64,000 nt of DNA from a virus. The notes beneath the pieces were generated by a model that made no database searches, was not told where the DNA came from, and saw only the letters and a program-made list of their open reading frames with translations. The stretch is taken from positions 19,578-83,577 of IMG/VR virus record IMGVR_UViG_3300045996_001613; one strand, written 5' to 3'. Position numbers and translations under genes: made by a program. Of this stretch, positions 35,179-43,752 are shown in pieces (positions within the stretch are counted from its first letter, which is position 1; each line of letters begins with the position of its first letter).

Positions 35179-36462
35179 CTACGCCTCGCCGCGAATACCA
35201 ACCATTCCCACCAGATCGATGCCTTCCGCGGCAGGAGGAGTGCCTGAGGCGATTGGGGGTAGGGTCAGAGACGTAGTGCTGGTACGCATATTGGTGTTGT
35301 GGCCGGTTGCTGTTCCCGCGGTGACCGTTTGCCAAATAATCTGTATTAACAGATATTCGTTGGCAAATACGACGTCACTAGCAGGCGTGAGTATTGCCGA
35401 GAGGTGAGTGTCCCCGTTCGTCTGTGCAGCGGGCCACGTTACTTGGTCGCTGACCACGTCGGACCCTATCTGTGTGGGGCTGGACCCGGTTGCGCTTGCA
35501 CTTCTGAAAAAGCGCACTCTGATCGAGTGGGCTCCGGCTGACGCGGCGGTCCCCTTGCCGTGCCATAGGAAGTGCCAAGGCTTACCCGCGGGCAACGTCT
35601 TACTCAGTGGACCCACCACGATGCAGTCTCCACGAGCCGCGTCAGGCAAGGATGAGGGTATCGTAGTTACGAAGGAGGCACGAGGGATGATGAAGTTAGA
35701 GTCCATTAGAGCGTATCTGGGAACCGGCGTGCTGTTGCCGTAGTTAAATCCGGTCCCTCCTCCCGCCGAGTCTATCGGACTGTCGTCAGACGTCGAATGG
35801 TGGTTGTTTACTCCCGACTCTACTAATGGGGTAGCCAACCACTTGCGATCTATTGTCTCGGCTTCGGTGTCGGGATGCAGTATGACCGTAAACGCGGACC
35901 ATGCAGATGAAGTGATGGTTATACTGGAGTCTCCACACAGCCCCTCGGAGGCTAGGTTCTCAGAAGCTATCTGGCAGGACCTCACGGCACCATTCTGCTC
36001 CTGATGCACCGTGCCCGTCGCGGGGTCGCCCATAGCGTTAACTGAGTTGCACGCCCATCCCCGTACGAGAAGCGAATTTGCCGCGTAGCTGTACGTGCCG
36101 GGTGCTGTGGCCGTTGTGCTGTTTGCATTTCCCGTTTTGGGCCTAAAGTTTGCAATGGCTCGTGTCACGTGGCAGTTTTGAAAGGCCCCCGCGACCCAAT
36201 TACCTACAGTGGCAGCGCTAATGGTAAAGCTCCAACTGGTCTCTCCGGCCCCAGCTTTACCCCACAGTGCGTAAAAGTTGTTGTTGCCGACGTTCTGCGC
36301 TCGTACTGAGGCCCATCCCGTCGGTTGCACTGTGACAAGAGCAGCGCTGTCCAGTATCAGGAAGGCGACAATCCAGTCCCCCTCTTGTGCACCCGGTACG
36401 CTGACAGCTTGGGTAGTAGAGGAGGCGTTAGACCCCTTGTTGGATGTCCGGAGGGACGGCAT
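35179..36462 (-). CDS. Virion surface/tail protein, 427 aa
   Basis: ATG 36462 overlaps the sulfatase stop (TAATG). Ser/Thr/Ala-rich, strand-dominated sequence (SVPGAQEGDWIVAFLILDSA and repeated jelly-roll-like segments) similar in style to phage carbohydrate-binding or decoration proteins. No catalytic motif. Position suggests it sits at the tail tip next to the sulfatase. Confidence 0.6.
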   Translation of the reverse strand: MPSLRTSNKGSNASSTTQAVSVPGAQEGDWIVAFLILDSAALVTVQPTGWASVRAQNVGNNNFYALWGKAGAGETSWSFTISAATVGNWVAGAFQNCHVTRAIANFRPKTGNANSTTATAPGTYSYAANSLLVRGWACNSVNAMGDPATGTVHQEQNGAVRSCQIASENLASEGLCGDSSITITSSAWSAFTVILHPDTEAETIDRKWLATPLVESGVNNHHSTSDDSPIDSAGGGTGFNYGNSTPVPRYALMDSNFIIPRASFVTTIPSSLPDAARGDCIVVGPLSKTLPAGKPWHFLWHGKGTAASAGAHSIRVRFFRSASATGSSPTQIGSDVVSDQVTWPAAQTNGDTHLSAILTPASDVVFANEYLLIQIIWQTVTAGTATGHNTNMRTSTTSLTLPPIASGTPPAAEGIDLVGMVGIRGEA

Positions 36463-37760
36463 TACGCCTCTGTGACGCGGCAGGTGTTTCCGCGGCATGT
36501 AACCATCGAGTTCAGTATGGGCTGGAGCCAGGACTTAACCTGCTGGCCCTCTGCAGTATTGACAATGTTGGTCAACTCGTAGGGGTCCGCGTCGTCCCCG
36601 CCTATATCAAAGATCAGAATGGGCTCAGTTTTATTGGAGCGCTGAATGTAGGCGTACGCTTCGTTGGTTTGGTAGTCCATTGTACGGAGCATTTTCCAGC
36701 CTGATCCCGTAGATTCAATTAACACCTTGGTGCGCCAATCAGTAGGTACAACACCCGAGAAGGTGGGCACTAGGCTGCGCCCGTCCCAATCGGACCACGA
36801 GGCCCCTGCGAGGTCTGCAATGGTCGTAGGTATGTCTATGTGGGAGACTAGGGCAGGGCTCTTGACTCCCGCGGGAATCGTGGGACCCGTCGCGGTAAAC
36901 GGAATCTTTACGGTTTCGTTCCACCACTTATCTTTCTGGTACTGGTCGTGCTCGCCTAGCAGATAGCCGTTGTCGGCAACGTGTATTACGTAGGTGTTCT
37001 CCAGTTGTCCATTAGCCGCCAGACTGGTGTAGATGCGGTCGATAGCCTCATCCAACTCCTGCACCTCCTCCAGCTTCCCTTCTTGTACCTGCTGCTGGGC
37101 CTCCCTCTCCGCGGGGCTCATCCCCGTCATGTTGGGGGTGATGGCTAAGGGAGTATCATCATGCAGGTGTTCGTACTCGGGCTCCGGCTTGTACGGGCTG
37201 TGAGGGCTTAGGTACGAAGCCGTGATAAAGAAGGGCTCGGGCCGGGTTGACTGCTGATTAAGAAACGACTCCACCCTGCTAGTGATAAGCTCAGAGCTAT
37301 AGTGAGGCGGCTGGGCGAAGGTCCTAACTGTGCCAAACTCATTAAAGGTGTGAGACGGCTCGGTGTCGACAATCTTGTTTGCATGCACGAACCATGCACT
37401 CTGATCGTAGCCGGGGGGCAGGTCCAAGGGCATGTTGAAGTAACCGTTTTGGATCTTGCCAAAGTATCCCACTCGATACCCCATCGACTGCAACCGAGTG
37501 GCGGGAGTGTCGAGCAGTAGCCCCTTACTCTTTCCTGCAGAGTATCCGGTGTCCGTGTTGACTGTAACCCGGTGGGTGTGCTGGTGTTTGCCACAGATCA
37601 TCGTCCATCGCGTCGGTGTGCACAGAGGGGTCGAGCAAAACCCGTTATCGTAGTCTATGCCGCCGTCCACCATGTGATGAAACTTCTTGGGCATGACGTC
37701 GCGATGGTGGGTGTACTTCTTGGGATCATCGTCGGAAATCAACAGTACTATGTTGAACAT
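36462..37760 (-). CDS. Sulfatase (type I, formylglycine-dependent), 432 aa
   Basis: N-terminal NIVLLISDD gives the metal-binding Asp pair. The signature CTPTR (residues 47-51) fits C-x-P-x-R, whose Cys is converted to formylglycine. DNGYLLGEHDQYQKDKWWNE is the usual metal/substrate segment. Type I sulfatases remove sulfate esters from polysaccharides or other substrates. It sits inside the tail-fibre operon, so it is probably a virion enzyme stripping sulfated surface glycans. Maturation would need a host formylglycine-generating enzyme. No signal peptide. Confidence 0.85.
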   Translation of the reverse strand: MFNIVLLISDDDPKKYTHHRDVMPKKFHHMVDGGIDYDNGFCSTPLCTPTRWTMICGKHQHTHRVTVNTDTGYSAGKSKGLLLDTPATRLQSMGYRVGYFGKIQNGYFNMPLDLPPGYDQSAWFVHANKIVDTEPSHTFNEFGTVRTFAQPPHYSSELITSRVESFLNQQSTRPEPFFITASYLSPHSPYKPEPEYEHLHDDTPLAITPNMTGMSPAEREAQQQVQEGKLEEVQELDEAIDRIYTSLAANGQLENTYVIHVADNGYLLGEHDQYQKDKWWNETVKIPFTATGPTIPAGVKSPALVSHIDIPTTIADLAGASWSDWDGRSLVPTFSGVVPTDWRTKVLIESTGSGWKMLRTMDYQTNEAYAYIQRSNKTEPILIFDIGGDDADPYELTNIVNTAEGQQVKSWLQPILNSMVTCRGNTCRVTEA

Positions 37761-37791
37761 GTTGCACCTTTCTTTGGTATATGTGTTTGGT

Positions 37792-38844
37792 TTAGTAGGT
37801 TCCCCTCACCTTCACGGTGAGATTGGCACCCGTCGTGCCGGTCCCTACTTGGTCTATGTCACAGGTGATTATCGACCCTACCCCCGGCTGCGTAATGTCC
37901 GGCAGGGCAGCGTTCACGCGATAGTTTCCCGCGGGAGTTATAGCCGGTCGATTGCCCTGCGTAGTGTACAGAGTAGTCTTTGCCCCCGTGCTCAGGTTGA
38001 CCGAGTTTATATCCACAATCACATTTTGAGTGGTCGGCTTGGTATCACAGTAGATAGACACCTCTGTGATAGTGGGCGTACCGCTGTTGGGCAGGTGCTC
38101 CCCACCCACTCCGACTTGCGTTGCGAGGTTGCCTCCATAGAAAAACGTTGCATTCCACTCTCGGGTAGTGGGTGCCCTCGCGTCTGATAGCCTAGAATCG
38201 TTTCCTGCCGCGGCCTGCTGCGCCCCGGTGCCGAGGGTACGGAACGAGGGTATTGCTGCCGCCGCGTCAGAGGGGAGGCGTACCCATCTGCCGACTCCTG
38301 CCCCGCCATAGTTCGCGTCCCACACTAGAAGGGCTCGGCTGTTGGGGGAGAACTGCCCTCCGCCAACTACTCGACTGGTAGCCTCGGTTGCGTTCAGGGA
38401 AAGGGTGAAGGCAGAACGGTTGACCACGTGTATGAATTGACCGTCAAATCCCCCCGCGTCAACTGTTACGCCGGTCCTGTCTGCGGTGGCTGTGACAAGT
38501 ATTACGCCGTCGGTTCCTACCGCTATGGCTCCCGAGGCCGCAATGGTCTGCAGGGCTCGTACCGAGGGGCGTACCGGATCTGCGCCTCCCCATCCGTGGC
38601 TAGATCCGTGGCTAGTGGGCGTTCTCGCGTCTGACAGCCTAGAATCGTTCCCCGCCGCGGCCTGTTGAGCACCAGTACCGAGAGTGCGAAGGGAGCCGGT
38701 GGCTGCAGCCGCGTCCACGGCCATTGCGTCTCCCCCTCCCGGCTGGTGCGACGAAGCGTGGGAAGCGGGTGCTTCGCCAGCCTTACTTAGGTTGACCCCG
38801 TTGTGCGTAGGACGATCTGGACCAAAGAAGTCGTGATCACCCAT
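37792..38844 (-). CDS. Tail fibre protein with repeats, 350 aa
   Basis: Two copies of the fibre motif RTLGTGAQQAAAGNDSRLSD (about residues 52 and 201) are separated by a beta-rich domain; the C-terminus is a strand-rich knob. The RTLGTGAQQAAAGNDSRLSD motif is typical of phage tail fibres. Probably receptor-binding or fibre shaft. Confidence 0.75.
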   Translation of the reverse strand: MGDHDFFGPDRPTHNGVNLSKAGEAPASHASSHQPGGGDAMAVDAAAATGSLRTLGTGAQQAAAGNDSRLSDARTPTSHGSSHGWGGADPVRPSVRALQTIAASGAIAVGTDGVILVTATADRTGVTVDAGGFDGQFIHVVNRSAFTLSLNATEATSRVVGGGQFSPNSRALLVWDANYGGAGVGRWVRLPSDAAAAIPSFRTLGTGAQQAAAGNDSRLSDARAPTTREWNATFFYGGNLATQVGVGGEHLPNSGTPTITEVSIYCDTKPTTQNVIVDINSVNLSTGAKTTLYTTQGNRPAITPAGNYRVNAALPDITQPGVGSIITCDIDQVGTGTTGANLTVKVRGTY

Positions 38845-39642
38845 TTATCCGCCTAGTATTACAACGCGAAACTGGTCCGTAGTGGGAGCCGTGCCATACA
38901 TCAGGCGCACTGTGTTCGTGTCCGGTCGACGGACTCCCGGCTGGGCCGAGGCCCACGGGGTAGAGTTGTAGTACACCTCTACCCCGACATCCCTAGATCC
39001 GAAGTTGTGGGTGATGTCTATCTGGGTCGCGGACCCGTTGCCCACATTTGAGGCAAACTTCTTGGCCCTCGCGTTTATCAGGTTCGTGATGGTGGTGGAG
39101 AAGTTGGCATCGTCCCCTAGGGCCGCGGCTAACTCGTTTAGTGTATCGAGGGTGCCGGGAGACGAATCCACGAGGTTCGATATCGCGGTGTCTACATAGC
39201 TTTCCGAGGCCAAGTTCGCGACGGCTGTAGCAATCTGTCCGAACGCCGCGGCGTCCGTATTTGCCGTGCCGTTTGCGAGGTTGACAATCTTCTGTGAGTT
39301 AAGGTCAACACTAGCCGTGGGGTCAGCCATGTCCGACCATTTCTGCGCTAGTACTGCCGTCGCGAAGTCCGAGATGGTCGCGGCAAGCTGTGATCCCGTA
39401 TGGTTGGCTCGCGCCAGATAGTACGTGCCGTCCTGACCGTCCAAGGTCTCCGCATCCCCGCCGCCTCCCGCGGTGCCAAGTGTTATAACGGTGCTCCCGT
39501 CATACACCTTGACCGCGTTGGCCGAGGAGTCCCACCAGATCGACCCCTCCGTAGGCGTGCCGTGGTTTCCCGCGATAAGCTGGAGAACCAAGTTTAGCGC
39601 CTGATGCTTGTTGAACTCTACATTATAAAGAAACTCTGTCAT
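38845..39642 (-). CDS. Tail fibre protein, 265 aa
   Basis: Tail-fibre hallmarks: EGSIWWDSSANAVKVYDG near the N-terminus, the ANHTGSQLAATISDF repeat, a helical trimerisation-like segment (GTLDTLNELAAALGDDANFS) and a beta-rich C-terminal domain. ATG 39642 follows GGGAAAGGG. Likely host-recognition fibre. Confidence 0.8.
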   Translation of the reverse strand: MTEFLYNVEFNKHQALNLVLQLIAGNHGTPTEGSIWWDSSANAVKVYDGSTVITLGTAGGGGDAETLDGQDGTYYLARANHTGSQLAATISDFATAVLAQKWSDMADPTASVDLNSQKIVNLANGTANTDAAAFGQIATAVANLASESYVDTAISNLVDSSPGTLDTLNELAAALGDDANFSTTITNLINARAKKFASNVGNGSATQIDITHNFGSRDVGVEVYYNSTPWASAQPGVRRPDTNTVRLMYGTAPTTDQFRVVILGG

Positions 39643-39654
39643 GATCCCTTTCCC

Positions 39655-40068
39655 CTAGTTACAGGACGCGGTACCGCTAAATGGTGCGCTAAAGTACAAC
39701 GTCAATTGGTTGGAACTGTTGAATACAACCCGTCCCTCCACCTTTTTCCCCGACGAATCCATTACAGTTACCGCGGGATATTTACCTAGATTGTGATTGA
39801 CGGTCCATGTGGCAGATGCAGCACCCTGCTCGTGCAGGTATTCCGCGTCTCCTCCGCCTCCGCCTTCCCCCTCGGCTACCGCTTCCCATGCGGAGCCCGT
39901 CCACACCTTGAGGGTAAGGCCCACCCCATCGTCAATCCAGAAGTTTACTTGCGAGGGGTCGGGCGCAACGTTACCCTGATACAGTTTACCACGAGTTCCG
40001 TCTGCCAATGCATAGATAGGCATGTCGTCGAAGTTGCCGGCACGCGCTATTACCTTCCCCTCGGTCAT
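39655..40068 (-). CDS. Tail fibre/receptor-binding small protein, 137 aa
   Basis: Starts in TAATG. N-terminal domain ending in KVWTGSAWEAVAEG, a Gly-rich hinge, and a C-terminal WTVNHNLGKYPAVTVMDSSG motif common at the tips of phage fibres. Likely a fibre tip or adaptor. Confidence 0.7.
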   Translation of the reverse strand: MTEGKVIARAGNFDDMPIYALADGTRGKLYQGNVAPDPSQVNFWIDDGVGLTLKVWTGSAWEAVAEGEGGGGGDAEYLHEQGAASATWTVNHNLGKYPAVTVMDSSGKKVEGRVVFNSSNQLTLYFSAPFSGTASCN

Positions 40069-40418
40069 TACGCCTTCCTTGCTTCCGCGGTTATGAGCAC
40101 GAGGTCCACTGGACGGTAGTCGTCGGACGTTCTACCCTCAATATCTATGAGGTACTTGCCCTTGCCCTTGTCGAGCAAAATGCGGAATCTCCACTCTCCG
40201 GGCCGGTCGGTGGGCTCTACGTCCCCATCCGTCAGGGTAAATACCTCCTGCGTCTTGTCCGGGTAAGTGACGGTGACGATGATCTCAGATACCTGAGCAC
40301 CCGACAGCCACGCGGGATCGTTGGGACTCTCCTCCCGGTCGGGCTTCTCCGGGCTAATGCGCCTATCCCACATCTCCCATCGTACAGTTTGCGTCTCGTT
40401 TACGTATTGCTTTGCCAT
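40068..40418 (-). CDS. Hypothetical tail-region protein, 116 aa
   Basis: ATG 40418 follows GGGGGAATAG. A beta-sandwich-like pattern (SEIIVTVTYPDKTQEVFTLT, EWRFRILLDKGKGKYLI) as in small tail adaptor or Ig-like proteins. It overlaps the fibre gene as TAATG. Confidence 0.6.
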   Translation of the reverse strand: MAKQYVNETQTVRWEMWDRRISPEKPDREESPNDPAWLSGAQVSEIIVTVTYPDKTQEVFTLTDGDVEPTDRPGEWRFRILLDKGKGKYLIDIEGRTSDDYRPVDLVLITAEARKA

Positions 40419-40760
40419 CTATTCCCCCGGCTCCAGTGTGGCCTCGCCGCTGATCTCCTGAAATATCTCTATATCAGACCCAATCTCATTGTCATGAGTC
40501 GCGGTTGCTGCTATCTCCTGATCCACCACGGCACTACCCTCCAATTCCCCGAACATCTCCGCGGACATCGCGGGCTGCTCCGGCGTATCTATCTCGACGG
40601 GAACCCACACTACCGGCTGGTCGTCCTCGTTGTACTCCACCAGCCCAACCGCGGGCCGGACCACCACCTGCCCGTCTTCATTCTCGTAGGCCGCGTACGA
40701 GTCCTCTGTGCGTATTACTACCTGACCCTGCGCGTTTAGCCACGTATACGGATCGGGCAT
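40419..40760 (-). CDS. Hypothetical acidic tail-region protein, 113 aa
   Basis: Starts in TAATG. Very acidic, with strand-like N-terminal units (GQVVIRTEDSYAAYENEDGQ, VVVRPAVGLVEY) repeated twice, then an acidic tail. Unknown structural role. Confidence 0.55.
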   Translation of the reverse strand: MPDPYTWLNAQGQVVIRTEDSYAAYENEDGQVVVRPAVGLVEYNEDDQPVVWVPVEIDTPEQPAMSAEMFGELEGSAVVDQEIAATATHDNEIGSDIEIFQEISGEATLEPGE

Positions 40761-41410
40761 TACAGCCTCACAATACGGTTTGGCCCCTCGTCAAATATGT
40801 ACACCTTGTCCGTGCCATTGAGGGTCATGGGGAATCCGGAGTTGACGACACGAGGCATCGCGACCGAATTGACCGCGACCGGGGCCGGGAGCGCGTCCAC
40901 GGACACACTGCGAGACCCGACCGTCGCGGCGGCGGAGAGTGTCGCAGTCACTCCCCCTCCGAAGTCTAACACGGTCCCATCGGCAAGGGAACCGGAGAGC
41001 CGGTCTACCTTCAGCGTAGTATCCCCGGCACTCGCGGCCTCCGCGACGATCACCGGGTATTTACCGTCGAGGTACATCAGTATCGGGCTAGTGCTGTCGA
41101 TGGGCGCACCCGTCCCGATCCTGCGAAAGATCACGATGCCCTCCGCGGGAGTGGCGCTAGTCGGTACGCTAGGAAAGAGCAGGTCATTCGCGTCCAAGGC
41201 ACCGTTGACCACACTGCGCCCTGACATGAGGATCTTGTCGTTCGTTACTGCACTGGAGGTAAAGTGTGGAGACACCGAACTGACAAATTCATGGTTCGCG
41301 TAGTCTGGTACATAGGTACCCCGTACCAATGCAGCCCAAATAGTAGAGGTCACCCAATTCGTGTCACCATTCAGTAGTTTGCTCGCGCCTTTACGGTATA
41401 GACCACTCAC
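40760..41410 (-). CDS. Tail-associated structural protein, 216 aa
   Basis: GTG 41410 overlaps the upstream stop (TAGTG) behind GGAGG; the in-frame start at 41446 is less likely. The N-terminal sequence (NWVTSTIWAALVRGTYVPDY) belongs to a widespread phage structural family near fibre genes. A Gly/Ala-rich insert and a small C-terminal domain follow. Confidence 0.65.
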   Translation of the reverse strand: MSGLYRKGASKLLNGDTNWVTSTIWAALVRGTYVPDYANHEFVSSVSPHFTSSAVTNDKILMSGRSVVNGALDANDLLFPSVPTSATPAEGIVIFRRIGTGAPIDSTSPILMYLDGKYPVIVAEAASAGDTTLKVDRLSGSLADGTVLDFGGGVTATLSAAATVGSRSVSVDALPAPVAVNSVAMPRVVNSGFPMTLNGTDKVYIFDEGPNRIVRL

Positions 41411-41964
41411 TACGGTACCTCCAATATCGCGGTAACCCAGCACCACACGCCGGGGTCGGTGTCCTCTTCGATATCGCCCGGAGAAGGACCCGAACCCTGG
41501 ATCTCTTGTCCCGCGTGTAGAATCTTTCGCGTCGGTTGCAATACGGCTCCTCGTGAGGGTATCTCGGTAGTATGGATGGGATACTGCCCAAAATATAGCT
41601 TGGGGGTCGCGGCAGCGGGCGTATCGTTGAACAACTCGTACTCAATGATGAATAAACGACATCCCGCGGGCACGACATACAATACCTCGGCGTATGGCTC
41701 GGTCTGTTCCGTGTTTTCAACCGGCAGCACGCCCTTAAACGCGGCTATTCCGTGGTCTCCCGAGCCATTGCTCGGCGGCGGTGCGTCTGTATAGAGGGTG
41801 CGATCAATATATATGGGTGCGTTACCCGAGCCCCCGCCTATCGTGCGCATAGCAAATGTGCCTAGGTGGTAGTCGGGCAGAGGATCGTAGGTGAATTGAA
41901 GGGGGCTTCCACGCACTATGGCGGAGGAAACTGACCTCGTGGGTTTCGTCCCAAAATCTGTCAT
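41410..41964 (-). CDS. Hypothetical structural protein, 184 aa
   Basis: Beta-rich with a Gly/Ser/Pro loop (TIGGGSGNAPIYIDRTLYTD). An ordered cupin-like run VVPAGCRLFIIEYELFNDTP suggests a small beta-sandwich. The position in the fibre operon implies a virion component. Confidence 0.6.
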   Translation of the reverse strand: MTDFGTKPTRSVSSAIVRGSPLQFTYDPLPDYHLGTFAMRTIGGGSGNAPIYIDRTLYTDAPPPSNGSGDHGIAAFKGVLPVENTEQTEPYAEVLYVVPAGCRLFIIEYELFNDTPAAATPKLYFGQYPIHTTEIPSRGAVLQPTRKILHAGQEIQGSGPSPGDIEEDTDPGVWCWVTAILEVP

Positions 41965-41967
41965 GCG

Positions 41968-42912
41968 TTACGTAGCGTCTCTCTTCATCCACATATTACT
42001 TGCGCTGCTTGGCCCTGTTCCCGTAGCCCTTACATAGACATCAGCGCCGAGGGTCACGGTGTCTCCATTACGCGCTGTACTGCTCTGAGCTAGGATGTAC
42101 CAGTCATACGCTTGCCCGCGATATTGACCGTATAGGGTGGCTCCGCCACCGTGCTCTATCCTCGGTCTTCCCACCAAGATGCTGTCGCCGTGCAGACGGT
42201 CAACGTCGGTGTTATTTATGCCGCCAAGGGTAGGCTGCAAGGGGGTCGTAGTGGATGTTAGTTGAAAGTTGCTTGACTGCGACAGGGTTACGGTAGGCAT
42301 CCTTGATATACCGCCGGACACACCCGAGGTAGCCATACCAGTATCGTTCCCTCGCCACGCATAGAGGGGGAAGGGTTCCGACGGACTACTCGTCATGAGG
42401 CTCTCAAACAGACCCAGAGACGCCCCATCGTCCGTAGTTCCAAACTTGACATACACGTTAAGCTGGTCCTTGGTGGCTCTGATGTAGTACTCTAGTCCGG
42501 TAGTGGACAAGGCTCCGTTAGGGCCGAAATAGGTAACGCTGGTAGAGTCTATCGTGTACCCGTTGACCTCGTCGCCCCAACTCCCGTTCGCGTTGGGAGC
42601 CCCCGCAGATGAGCTTCCCTTGACCGGGCGTATGGCCTTCTTGTTGGTCGCGTCCCATACCTCAAAACACTTCATGCGTACAAATTGCGCACCCCCACGA
42701 TAGATTGCGCAGTAGAAGTCGGACCCAAACGAGTTTGGATTAGTGACCCCCGATCCGCGATTGCGCCATATTCGATACGGGATGGTAGCAACCGTCACCT
42801 CTTCGACGAACTCCCACTGTCCGGTGTGATCGTTTAGTGTCCCCTCTATCTGTGCTAACAGTGCCGCCGCGGGGTCCGCGGTTGGTGCTATGCTTCCTTC
42901 ACGAAATGCCAT
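41968..42912 (-). CDS. Hypothetical virion protein, 314 aa
   Basis: The pattern of strands with many aromatic and Asp/Gly turns (TVATIPYRIWRNRGSGVTNP, EYYIRATKDQLNVYVKFGTT) is like phage tail-tip lectin or jelly-roll proteins. No catalytic motif. It overlaps nothing but lies 3 bases from the next gene. Confidence 0.6.
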   Translation of the reverse strand: MAFREGSIAPTADPAAALLAQIEGTLNDHTGQWEFVEEVTVATIPYRIWRNRGSGVTNPNSFGSDFYCAIYRGGAQFVRMKCFEVWDATNKKAIRPVKGSSSAGAPNANGSWGDEVNGYTIDSTSVTYFGPNGALSTTGLEYYIRATKDQLNVYVKFGTTDDGASLGLFESLMTSSPSEPFPLYAWRGNDTGMATSGVSGGISRMPTVTLSQSSNFQLTSTTTPLQPTLGGINNTDVDRLHGDSILVGRPRIEHGGGATLYGQYRGQAYDWYILAQSSTARNGDTVTLGADVYVRATGTGPSSASNMWMKRDAT

Positions 42913-42927
42913 TGAAATCTCTCTCCC

Positions 42928-43752
42928 CTAATGTAATATGCCCCATTTTAGCTTACTTGCATACCTTGCACCACCGTCACCACCGCCGCCGGTAATGTCT
43001 ATAACCGTCTGGTTACTGGAGTTGTCGTCCCACGCATTTACGCCGGGACCCCTGAAGTCCATGTTGGGACGCTGTGTCAATGGTACGCCCTCGTTTTCTA
43101 TGATGTGCCCGCCGCTTTGCTGGATTGCTTCGACGATAGTTACATCGCCCACGGCACTGTCGGTCAGGTTGAAGTGGTCGTCCCTAAACCTCAACCTCGA
43201 CCTCTGGCTCATAGAGGTTCCGCCGTCTTGGATGATGTGGCCTGCGAGCTTCGCTTCCAAGGGGTCGAGCATCGCGTCCGTCTCCGCCTCGGTGTAGTAG
43301 CGCGTGTCGTGGTTGTGCGTGGTGCTCGACTTAGTCGCGAGTAGTGCGTCTATCTCGGCATCGGAGTAGGTCTCGGCCTTGGTGTAGTAGTTGTCCAGAG
43401 CAGCGCCGACTTGCTCCCCGCCGAAGTCCTCGTGGAAGTACAGGACCTCCAACGTCGTGCCTGCAGGGATATTGGTGTTGGTTACCGTACCCGCGGCGTA
43501 GTTGATGGTGTAATTAGTCCCCTTGGTGTATACCAAACCATCCGACTGCCGGCGGACCTTCTCAGAATTCTTCACTAGGGTGGTGAATTCCAAGTCTATT
43601 AGTCCCGCGGCAGATGGAGCCGTCTTAACCTCGCTGTAATACTTCTCGGTCTCAGTCGAGCCCCCGAGCTTGATCATAGTCGAGTTGGCTTCGGGGTCCT
43701 GTCTCCGGCTCTTGCCGGTCTTCATTCGTGCTAGTGAGTGTGGTACGGGCAC
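42928..43752 (-). CDS. Tail fibre/appendage protein, 274 aa
   Basis: GTG 43752 overlaps the propeller gene stop and follows GGGGGAG. It contains fibre repeats YYTKAETYSDAEIDALL and HNHDTRYYTEAETDAML and paired HIIQDGGTSMSQRSRLRF/HIIENEGVPLTQRPNMDF units. A Gly-rich C-terminus follows. Probably a short side fibre attached to the baseplate proteins. Confidence 0.75.
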   Translation of the reverse strand: MPVPHSLARMKTGKSRRQDPEANSTMIKLGGSTETEKYYSEVKTAPSAAGLIDLEFTTLVKNSEKVRRQSDGLVYTKGTNYTINYAAGTVTNTNIPAGTTLEVLYFHEDFGGEQVGAALDNYYTKAETYSDAEIDALLATKSSTTHNHDTRYYTEAETDAMLDPLEAKLAGHIIQDGGTSMSQRSRLRFRDDHFNLTDSAVGDVTIVEAIQQSGGHIIENEGVPLTQRPNMDFRGPGVNAWDDNSSNQTVIDITGGGGDGGARYASKLKWGILH

